The notes below the pieces were generated by a model, which was not told the DNA's origin, ran no database searches, and saw only the letters and a list, made by a program, of their open reading frames with translations. 13,092 nucleotides of DNA, from contig PSRH01000217.1 of assembly GCA_003175915.1 (NCBI GenBank), positions 1 to 13,092 of the forward strand. Direction: 5' to 3'. A program made the position numbers and the translations under genes. Within the stretch, counting starts at the first letter, position 1. The number at the start of each line of letters is the position of its first letter. Of the stretch, positions 1 through 6,043 are shown in pieces. The stretch is from Candidatus Melainabacteria bacterium (GTDB taxonomy: Bacteria > Cyanobacteriota > Vampirovibrionia > Obscuribacterales > Obscuribacteraceae).

Positions 1-108
1 TCGTCGTCGTCATATGGACAACAAAACTCAAACTCATTCGGGCACCAAAACTCAAGTGGCTTCGGCCAGAGAATGAGACTCTTTAACAACATGTTCGGTG
101 GTCAGTAG
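1..108 (+). CDS. C-terminal end of a low-complexity S/Q/N/G/F-rich protein (partial)
   Basis: Frame 1 is open from the first base of the window to a TAG at 106-108 and gives 35 residues. The composition is dominated by Ser, Gln, Asn, Gly and Phe (for example YGQQNSNSFGHQNSSGFG), and the end is slightly basic and hydrophobic (RMRLFNNMFGGQ). No start lies in the window, so this is the tail of a gene to the left. It stops four bases before the stop of the convergent radical SAM gene, which is compact spacing typical of real neighbours. The tail resembles disordered or prion-like C-termini of secreted or RNA-binding proteins, but I cannot name the family. The reading could still be chance, because low-complexity DNA often stays open. 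Confidence 0.5.
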   Translation, partial: SSSSYGQQNSNSFGHQNSSGFGQRMRLFNNMFGGQ

Positions 109-112
109 ACGA

Positions 113-1252
113 TTAACTATCGCTGGTCGGTCTATTCATGCCCACAGGCAGTCTGCGGCGTCCCCAATGTCCCTGCTTTGATTCGAACAACCCAGGAAGT
201 TGAAAACCGCAGCCAGGACATGTGCCGTCCTTTAAAGCGAAACCGTTAATATCGTACCAATCGCGCTCAATCAGGCATTTCTTGCACTGAGGACAATACG
301 TACTTGAACCAGTCGGATCGTGCACATTGCCTGTGTAGGCGTATTTGATACCAGCTTTGATGGCTTGTTGCCGAGCTCTAGTTAAGGTCTCGGGTGGTGT
401 GGGCGGGGTGTCCATCATTCTAAAGTCGGGATGGAATGCCGTGAAATGCACGGGCACATCTTCACCAAGATTAGTGACAATCCAATCACACATCGCCGCT
501 GTTTCTTCCGGCGAATCGTTCTGTCCGGGGATCATCAGATTGGTGATTTCAAACCAAACATCGCTCTCGTGCTTTAACCACTTGAGCGTATCCAGCACAG
601 GTTCCAGCGCTGCCAGACTGAGACGCTTGTAGAATTTTTCTGTGAACGCTTTTAGATCAACGTTGGCCGCGTCCATAACAGAGTAAAACTCAGGGCGTGC
701 TTCAGGTGTGATATATCCTGCAGTTACTGCTACTGCTTTTATGCCGACCTGGTGACAGGCTTTTGCTGTATCGATTGCGTATTCGGCCCAAATTACCGGA
801 TCGTTATAGGTGAATGCCACACTTCGACAACCCAGTTTTAATGCCGTTTCTGCTATATCCTCCGGCGTAGCACGCTCGCTCAGTATTTCAACTTCTCTAG
901 ACTTGCTTATCGACCAGTTCTGGCAGAACTGGCAGCCGAGATTGCATCCCGCCGTACCAAAGGACAAAACACTTGTGCCTGGTAGAAAGTGATTCAACGG
1001 TTTCTTTTCAATCGGATCAACGCAAAAGCCGGTACTCTTGCCGTAAGTGGTGAGAATCATCTCGCCGCCCTGGTGTTTGCGGACGAAGCAAAAGCCGCGG
1101 TCACCCTCTTTGAGGACACAGGCACGGGGACACAAATCACAATGAATGGCTGTGCGGTCCTCGGTATAGTGCCAGTATCGACCCGGCCGACCTTGAACAA
1201 CTTCATTTACTGAAGTATGTTCGTCAGCCTTAGTTTGCTTGTCTTGGTCCAT
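113..1252 (-). CDS. amrS: AmmeMemoRadiSam system radical SAM enzyme (AmrS-like)
   Basis: Radical SAM protein related to pyruvate formate-lyase activating enzymes. Counting from the ATG at 1252, the 4Fe-4S/SAM motif C-x3-C-x2-C (CNLGCQFC) is at about residues 103-110. It is preceded by an N-terminal Cys cluster (CDLCPRAC, ~38-45, plus a nearby Cys at ~55). The middle has the family-typical TYNDPVIWAEY stretch. The C-terminus carries two further CxxC pairs (YCPQCKKC and CPGCG) around an LIER segment, as in AmrS proteins. The family is defined by co-occurrence with AMMECR1-like AmrA and Memo-like AmrB; neither is in this window, and the substrate is not established. An in-frame TTG at 1267 could add five residues. 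I prefer the ATG, which has a weak GGTG six bases upstream. It lies 121 bp downstream of the zinc-finger genes on the same strand and may be co-transcribed with them. Confidence 0.85.
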   Translation of the reverse strand: MDQDKQTKADEHTSVNEVVQGRPGRYWHYTEDRTAIHCDLCPRACVLKEGDRGFCFVRKHQGGEMILTTYGKSTGFCVDPIEKKPLNHFLPGTSVLSFGTAGCNLGCQFCQNWSISKSREVEILSERATPEDIAETALKLGCRSVAFTYNDPVIWAEYAIDTAKACHQVGIKAVAVTAGYITPEARPEFYSVMDAANVDLKAFTEKFYKRLSLAALEPVLDTLKWLKHESDVWFEITNLMIPGQNDSPEETAAMCDWIVTNLGEDVPVHFTAFHPDFRMMDTPPTPPETLTRARQQAIKAGIKYAYTGNVHDPTGSSTYCPQCKKCLIERDWYDINGFALKDGTCPGCGFQLPGLFESKQGHWGRRRLPVGMNRPTSDS

Positions 1253-1373
1253 GATACACACCAGCAACAGCTAACCAGACTCCCGGTCTTCCCAGATCAA
1301 GTATAACCAAGAACTTCCTGGTTGACGTTGACAAGCCGCTACTTTGTTCTGGCAGTAAGCCTTTCGGGGTTCA

Positions 1374-1895
1374 TTAACGCCCGTTGCGATGCTTACCGCT
1401 CTGACCAAGCTTAGCCTTTATGCTGCTCAGCTCTTCGGATATGTGATTCAATGCCAGAAATATACGCTGCTCGAGCATGAGTTCTGGGTTCCCCGGATTA
1501 GACCTGGCGGACTTCAATCGTTTTTGCACCGCTTGGTTAACGTCCTTTTCAGTGATCTTGTTCACGGCCATCGCCTTTTTGCAACTTTCCTTCCAAATCT
1601 CGTTATCGACCAATTGTTCGACAATCGCATCGAACATTTTCTCTCTGAAGACCTTTGGAGAAACACCATTGCGAGTGCTAATTGATCTCTTTTTGCTAGC
1701 CTTTGCGGGAGATCCGCTGATCTCGGCAAGCAAGATATCATTGCCAAGCTGTATGCAGCCGTTGCAAATAAAGGCTCCCGGCCCGCAGATCATTTTCCTT
1801 ACTTGCTCTTCCGGTTTGCCGCAAAAGGAACACGTGAAAACGGGGGATTTTTCGCTACCTTTCTTGGTAGCAGCGGCCTTCTTTGCTTTCCTCAT
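1374..1895 (-). CDS. Single ClpX-type C4 zinc-finger protein with C-terminal helical domain
   Basis: A 173-residue protein with a Lys-rich N-terminus (MRKAKKAAATKKG), then one ClpX N-terminal-type zinc finger: C22-x2-C25-x18-C44-x2-C47 with the family signature RKMICGPGAFICNGC. There is no Walker A, Walker B or sensor motif, so this is not ClpX itself. Residues ~84-130 (from REKMFDAIV to VQKRLKSA) align without gaps to the C-terminal part of the next gene upstream on this strand. The C-terminus (LMLEQRIFLALNHISEELSSIKAKL) looks helical and amphipathic. In ClpX the finger dimerises and docks adaptors and substrates, so a role around ClpXP is a plausible inference only. Start ATG at 1895 has AGAGGA seven bases upstream. 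It follows its neighbour by 52 bp. Confidence 0.8.
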   Translation of the reverse strand: MRKAKKAAATKKGSEKSPVFTCSFCGKPEEQVRKMICGPGAFICNGCIQLGNDILLAEISGSPAKASKKRSISTRNGVSPKVFREKMFDAIVEQLVDNEIWKESCKKAMAVNKITEKDVNQAVQKRLKSARSNPGNPELMLEQRIFLALNHISEELSSIKAKLGQSGKHRNGR

Positions 1896-1947
1896 CTAAT
1901 CTTTCCTCTTTAACGGCTGTCATCGAACAAGTATATGCCCGCGATCC

Positions 1948-2520
1948 TTATGAATCAGTACCTATAGCTTCTTTTTCGATTACCCACATATCATATAACA
2001 AGTCATGTTGCCTTTTCTTCTGGTCCGCACCTTGCAATTTCTTCTGAACCTCGGTCTCAACTTCGCTTGCGTCAATACCATTTCTCTGCATCGCATGCCG
2101 AAATACTTCCTTCCAATTCTCCATGCTGTAAACGTAGTTGACGATCGCCTCTAGCACCTCCTCGCGGCTCGGTTTAGCTGGACCAATTCGTACCTTCGGA
2201 GTATATGAAGAAGACCAAGGTTCTAACCCTGCGTCCATAAGAATTTCATCGCACAAATCTACGCATTCGTTGCAGATGTATTTAGTTGGACCCTTCAACA
2301 GTTTCTGCACCATCGTCTGAGGTTTGCTGCAGAACGAACACTTCAACTTCGAATCGGCTTTTTCCGTTGGCTTATCCTTCTCCGCAATCAGTAGCTCGTC
2401 GCATTCCTTGACGCATTCGTCACAGATATATACGCCCGGGCCTGCGATCATCTTCTTGACCTTATCCTGTGTCTTGTTGCAGAAAGTGCACGTTAGCCTT
2501 GAACCTGTTACTTTCGTCAT
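1948..2520 (-). CDS. Double ClpX-type C4 zinc-finger protein with C-terminal helical domain
   Basis: A 190-residue protein with two ClpX-type fingers: C11-x2-C14-x18-C33-x2-C36 and C61-x2-C64-x18-C83-x2-C86. Both keep the ClpX pattern (KKMIAGPGVYICDEC; QKLLKGPTKYICNEC), and each is followed by a CDE(L/I)L helix. After a linker, residues ~119-165 (REEVLEAIV to VQKKLQGA) match the C-terminal domain of the single-finger gene downstream. No ATPase domain is present. The start is set at 2520 because GGAGGAG lies just upstream and because the ATG overlaps the TGA of the preceding gene as ATGA (2520-2517), the hallmark of translational coupling. A longer in-frame reading to 2577 would run into the preceding gene and lacks support. 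Its function is unknown; adaptor, decoy or scaffold for ClpXP is inference. Confidence 0.8.
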   Translation of the reverse strand: MTKVTGSRLTCTFCNKTQDKVKKMIAGPGVYICDECVKECDELLIAEKDKPTEKADSKLKCSFCSKPQTMVQKLLKGPTKYICNECVDLCDEILMDAGLEPWSSSYTPKVRIGPAKPSREEVLEAIVNYVYSMENWKEVFRHAMQRNGIDASEVETEVQKKLQGADQKKRQHDLLYDMWVIEKEAIGTDS

Positions 2521-2885
2521 GTGGTCTCTCCTCCGATCCCTGTCAAGTCTACGTGTACCGCTTCGACAGAGGACCACTCATCATCGTCGAGAAGTATGTG
2601 GCACAACTCTACGCATTCATCGCAAATATGTTTATCTGGACCCTTTAGAAGGCTTTTCACATTCGATCTTGGCTTGTCACAGAATGAGCATTTGTCGTTT
2701 CCATCTAGATGGTTTCCTGGTTTGTTGCCTTCCGCTTTCAATAATTCATCGCAATCTTTCAAGCATCCATCGCATATGAAAACTCCAGAGCCGGCGATTA
2801 ACTTTTCGACTTGATCATTAGACTTGCCGCAGAAGCCACAGCATAGTCGTTTGTTCGTTGAGCTCGTTTCGGCACGATTGGACAT
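2517..2885 (-). CDS. Double ClpX-type C4 zinc-finger protein, fingers only
   Basis: A 122-residue protein made almost entirely of two ClpX-type zinc fingers: C16-x2-C19-x18-C38-x2-C41 (VEKLIAGSGVFICDGC) and C66-x2-C69-x18-C88-x2-C91 (VKSLLKGPDKHICDEC). A short acidic linker separates them, and a ~30-residue tail follows. It lacks the C-terminal domain of its two downstream neighbours. Finger 1 resembles finger 1 of the next gene and finger 2 resembles its finger 2, so the pair looks like a tandem gene duplication. ATG at 2885 has GGAGGAG about eight bases upstream. It is the first gene after a near-consensus promoter at 2931-2958, and its stop overlaps the next start. With no partner domain, the only predicted activity is protein-protein interaction through the fingers. 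Confidence 0.8.
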   Translation of the reverse strand: MSNRAETSSTNKRLCCGFCGKSNDQVEKLIAGSGVFICDGCLKDCDELLKAEGNKPGNHLDGNDKCSFCDKPRSNVKSLLKGPDKHICDECVELCHILLDDDEWSSVEAVHVDLTGIGGETT

Positions 2886-2930
2886 ATTCCAACTCCTCCG
2901 TTTATCGACAAGATCGTCGGACTGCGAAGG

Positions 2931-2958
2931 ACTATATACCCAATTTGCACCTTGTCAA
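2931..2958 (-). promoter_or_regulatory. Sigma70-type promoter driving the zinc-finger gene cluster
   Basis: Reading leftward on the minus strand, a perfect -35 TTGACA (2958-2953) is followed by a 16-bp spacer and a -10 TATAGT (2936-2931). Predicted transcription starts near 2924 and leaves a leader of about 38 nt before the ATG at 2885. The -35 box overlaps the TGA stop of the upstream phosphatase gene (2957-2955). The zinc-finger genes can therefore be transcribed independently of it. Confidence 0.7.
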
Positions 2959-3548
2959 GAACCCACCGAATATTGTTTGAGAATTCGGCTCCAATCACCG
3001 CGGGCTTTCAAGATTAATTCGATTACTTCGCGTACGGCACCCTCTCCACCCTTAGCTTTCGTGACGAAATGAGCTATCTTCTTCACTTCTTCACGGGCGT
3101 TGCTCACAACACAGGCCAAGCCTGCTTTTTTTAGTATGGGCGCATCGGTCAAATCGTCGCCTATATAGGCAAACTCTGGCTCGCTTAACATAGCGTTGGC
3201 CAAAATTTCGTTGAGAACAGGAATTTTGTCTAGATTTCCCTGATATAGAAATCTGACGCGCTTGTTCTCAGCGTATTCCTCGACGGCCTTCGATTCGCGG
3301 CCCGTGATAAATCCCGTGGTGATTCCGACCGCATTCAAGAAGTTAAACCCAAGGCCGTCGTGACAATTAAAGCCCTTTGTCTCAAAGGGCATGCCGCTAT
3401 CCTGCGGAACATAAAAGACGCTTCCGTCGGTCAAGACACCATCAACGTCCATCAGTAATAGTTTAATCTTGCTGGCTCTTTCGATCGCGTCTTGATTAGG
3501 AACGGTCCCACACCAACTGGGATTAGTTGTTTTATTGGCTGTTTTCAT
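2955..3548 (-). CDS. kdsC: KdsC-like HAD phosphatase (3-deoxy-manno-octulosonate-8-phosphatase family)
   Basis: A capless HAD phosphatase of 197 residues (E. coli KdsC is 188). Motif I is DVDGVLTD (residues 34-41, with catalytic Asp pair D34/D36). Motif II is ITGR (Thr82), the conserved Lys sits in the GNLDK segment, and motif III is GDDLTD. The C-terminal KGGEGAVREV is characteristic of the KdsC/YrbI group and lines the active site of the neighbouring subunit in this tetrameric family. The expected reaction is hydrolysis of Kdo-8-phosphate to Kdo and phosphate in the cytoplasm. No other Kdo gene is visible here, so a related sugar-acid phosphatase (such as the nonulosonate type) is possible. 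I chose ATG 3548, which has GAGGA six bases upstream. An in-frame TTG at 3596 with AGGAAGAG upstream would add 16 residues. Confidence 0.85.
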   Translation of the reverse strand: MKTANKTTNPSWCGTVPNQDAIERASKIKLLLMDVDGVLTDGSVFYVPQDSGMPFETKGFNCHDGLGFNFLNAVGITTGFITGRESKAVEEYAENKRVRFLYQGNLDKIPVLNEILANAMLSEPEFAYIGDDLTDAPILKKAGLACVVSNAREEVKKIAHFVTKAKGGEGAVREVIELILKARGDWSRILKQYSVGS

Positions 3549-3688
3549 GTATTCCTCAGCACAATCGATTATTGGCAAGTGCCCAATTAGGGCCAACTCT
3601 TCCTACAATAGCTGAGCCAAGCGACTATGGTTCGTCTTACCGAGTGAAAAGATTGAAAGACTATCCGCTCGTCCCTTAAATACTATTC

Positions 3689-3730
3689 TTGATTCCAAGC
3701 TCTACCCGGATATCCATACCCTGGCGGGTA
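3689..3730 (+). promoter_or_regulatory. Weak promoter candidate with adjoining palindrome
   Basis: Upstream of the leader-bearing oxidoreductase gene, TTGATT (3689-3694) and TATCCA (3711-3716) are 16 bp apart. They are followed at once by the palindrome TACCC-TGGC-GGGTA (3717-3730), which would lie over the transcription start and could be an operator or a small hairpin in the leader. The -10 match is poor, so this is only a candidate. The intergenic region (3549-3750) is divergent and must hold promoters for both sides. Confidence 0.25.
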
Positions 3731-3750
3731 CATACCATTTGAATTAACAA

Positions 3751-6042
3751 ATGCGATCGCGCTATAGTCACCAGGCTGGCTATTTTGGGAATCTGCAAGT
3801 GGCGCTGTTCTACTGTTTCATCCTGCTTTGCCTGGCGATGCCGCAAGCAGGGTTTTCTCGCCCAAATAGTCATCCCTCGCCGACGCCTGAGGTCGAGGAA
3901 ACGGTCCAACTGGTCGACGTGCCTTCTGTTTCCATCGAGAATCCCAAAGCAGCAGTCAAATTGATCCCCACAACTAAGCCGGTTTTGCGCCTGGACTGCG
4001 ACATTCTCATAGCAGGCGGCGGTCTCGGTGGCCTGGCGGCTGCACTGAAGATTTATGACCTGAGCCATTCGGCCTTGCTGCCAAAATCTTCGCCAGTAAA
4101 AGTCTTACTAACCGAGGAATCAAATTGGCTGGGAGGGCAAATCACTAGCCAGGGAGTTTCTGCATTCGATGAAAACCACCTGGTAGAAAGTTCTGGTGCG
4201 TGCCGAAAGTATCAAGATCTGCGCAAGGCGATTAGTGACTTTTATCGAAACAATCACAAATTATCGAGCGATGCTCAAAACGATGCCTATTTGAATCCAG
4301 GATCCTGCTGGGTGAGCAAGCTAGCTTTCGAGCCCAAAGTAGCTCTGTCAGTAATCGATCAGTTTACGCAGCCAGCTATGGAAGATTCATCGCTTAAGAT
4401 CCTCTATCGGCACAAGATATTTAAAGCTATCAGCACTCGCCGCAGGAAACAATCGGAACCTGTCAGCTCGAATTTTGTGAGAGAGTACTGGGCCACCAAC
4501 CTGGATACCGGCAAGACCGTCCGCATCAGGGCGAAGATCTGTCTCGATGCCACCGAGCTTGGTGACATCTTACCTCTGGCACACCTCGACTACAGCAGTG
4601 GTTCCGAATCTCAAGCCCAAACAGGGGAACCTCATGCAGCACCAAAAGAAGATCCAGACAACGTGCAAGATTTTACCTATCCATTCATTGTTGAATTCAG
4701 AGATGCGGAAGCGCACAGAATTGATAAACCGCCGCACTACGATGAATTTGAAGAGCGGCAAAAATTTTCTCTGGACGGCTATAGAATGTTCAGACTCGGA
4801 GCAAAGAACCAAAGGAACGACGGCACTGATCATTCCGCGTTTTGGGAATACAGGCGTTTGATTGACGCCAGCAACTTCTCCGGTCCAGATTTTCCTTATG
4901 ACCTCTCTATGATCAACTGGGAGAGCAATGACCTGAGGGGTTTCAATATCATCGACAAGCCGGCCGTCGTCCAGGCAGAACGTCTCGCCCTGGCAAAATC
5001 GCTCAGTTTGGGCTTCCTCTATTGGCTCCAAAACAAAGCCCCCAGAGACGAGGGTGGCTATGGTTATCCGGAACTGCTCCTGCGTAAGGATATGTTGGGA
5101 AGCAAAGACGGACTCTCACAATATCCCTACATCCGCGAGGCCCGCCGGGCAAAAACCTGCCAGACGATCGTAGAACAAGACATAGTTCGCGCTTGGACTG
5201 CTGGGGCTAGGGCCAGAACCTATCAGGATTCAGTAGGTATTGGCTCTTATCCCGTCGATATACACGGACATCAAGATGTTGCAGGCACATGTCAGTCGAC
5301 CAGACCCTTTGAGATTCCGCTTGGCGCCTTGGTTCCCAGTATTCTCACCAACGTGCTGCCCGCGTGCAAAAACATCGGCACCACTCATGTCACCAACGGA
5401 GCCTACCGCCTTCATCCAATCGAGTGGGCAATTGGAGAAGCGCAAGGTACATTGGCGCTCTTCGCCCTCAAACACAAAGTGCGGCCAATGGAAGCTTTTG
5501 GTCAATTGTCCATGGTACGTAGCTTGCAGCAACTCCTGATTGAATCCGGAACGCCCATCTATTGGTACAGCGATGTACCGACCAACCATCCACAATTTAA
5601 AGCTATCCAGTATCTGGCAGCGACCGATATCTTCAAGGGAAATCCCAACAGCTTGCACTTCGAACCAGATCGGCCAATCACCCGAGCCGAAGCGGCAGTC
5701 GCGTTTGCCCAACTACTCTTTCCCAGTCCGTTGTCGAGGCGGGAGAATCAATTCGCCGACAAAGTGACCGATCTGGCCGGATTCGAGTACGCAAAACCAG
5801 CCGTAGAAGCTTGCTTGAGCAAACTGGTAATGATGGCCGATGCCAACAACAATTTCCGTCCAAGCGAGGCTTTAGCGAGCAACGAGCTTGAATGGGCAGC
5901 ACAATACAAGCCAATTGAGAAAATCTCAAACATCCATTCCTTCGTTCCTCAATTCGCGCCTACCACAACCATAACGCGCAGCCAATTCGCCGCCTGGCTC
6001 TACGAGATTGCTACTTCTAAACGATACACAGGGCGCCGCTAA
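3751..6042 (+). CDS. Exported FAD-dependent oxidoreductase with C-terminal SLH region
   Basis: A 763-residue protein. A hydrophobic stretch at residues ~16-35 (VALFYCFILLCLAM) after a basic N-terminus fits a signal peptide or membrane anchor. A dinucleotide-binding fold begins at ~83 with DILIAGGGLGGLAAAL (GGGLGG at 89-94), followed by NWLGGQITSQG as in the FAD_oxidored family. Further family blocks are PYIREARRAK, DSVGIGSYPVDIHG, STRPFEIPLGALVP and NIGTTHVTNGAYRLHPIEWAIGE. The C-terminal ~160 residues look like SLH repeats: YSDVPTNHPQFKAIQYLAAT...ITRAEAAVAFAQLL (~604-655), then two weaker ones (~670-705 and ~732-756, ITRSQFAAWLYEIA). SLH domains usually tether proteins to wall-linked polysaccharide, so a cell-surface or periplasmic flavoenzyme is inferred; the substrate is unknown. 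No strong Shine-Dalgarno precedes ATG 3751, but this start retains the leader. It converges on a paralogue one base away. Confidence 0.85.
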   Translation: MRSRYSHQAGYFGNLQVALFYCFILLCLAMPQAGFSRPNSHPSPTPEVEETVQLVDVPSVSIENPKAAVKLIPTTKPVLRLDCDILIAGGGLGGLAAALKIYDLSHSALLPKSSPVKVLLTEESNWLGGQITSQGVSAFDENHLVESSGACRKYQDLRKAISDFYRNNHKLSSDAQNDAYLNPGSCWVSKLAFEPKVALSVIDQFTQPAMEDSSLKILYRHKIFKAISTRRRKQSEPVSSNFVREYWATNLDTGKTVRIRAKICLDATELGDILPLAHLDYSSGSESQAQTGEPHAAPKEDPDNVQDFTYPFIVEFRDAEAHRIDKPPHYDEFEERQKFSLDGYRMFRLGAKNQRNDGTDHSAFWEYRRLIDASNFSGPDFPYDLSMINWESNDLRGFNIIDKPAVVQAERLALAKSLSLGFLYWLQNKAPRDEGGYGYPELLLRKDMLGSKDGLSQYPYIREARRAKTCQTIVEQDIVRAWTAGARARTYQDSVGIGSYPVDIHGHQDVAGTCQSTRPFEIPLGALVPSILTNVLPACKNIGTTHVTNGAYRLHPIEWAIGEAQGTLALFALKHKVRPMEAFGQLSMVRSLQQLLIESGTPIYWYSDVPTNHPQFKAIQYLAATDIFKGNPNSLHFEPDRPITRAEAAVAFAQLLFPSPLSRRENQFADKVTDLAGFEYAKPAVEACLSKLVMMADANNNFRPSEALASNELEWAAQYKPIEKISNIHSFVPQFAPTTTITRSQFAAWLYEIATSKRYTGRR

Positions 6043-6043
6043 G

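Noticed and set aside
1..12. Short TCG repeat at the left edge as a possible microsatellite or CRISPR-like repeat
   Set aside because: It has three or four units only, and they read as Ser codons in an open frame. No spaced direct repeats occur anywhere in the window.
2324..2779. 151-codon plus-strand open frame across two zinc-finger genes
   Set aside because: It runs through the ATGA junction of two clearly coded minus-strand proteins. Its Ser/Leu-rich reading is the usual antisense of Cys/Lys/Asp codons.
1374..2885. The zinc-finger genes as fragments of a broken clpX
   Set aside because: Each has its own start, Shine-Dalgarno sequence and stop. The fingers are intact, two proteins share a separate C-terminal domain, and no remnant of Walker or sensor motifs is present between or after them.
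5230..5712. 160-codon minus-strand open frame
   Set aside because: It is opposite the conserved C-terminal FAD and SLH blocks of the plus-strand oxidoreductase and encodes no plausible protein.
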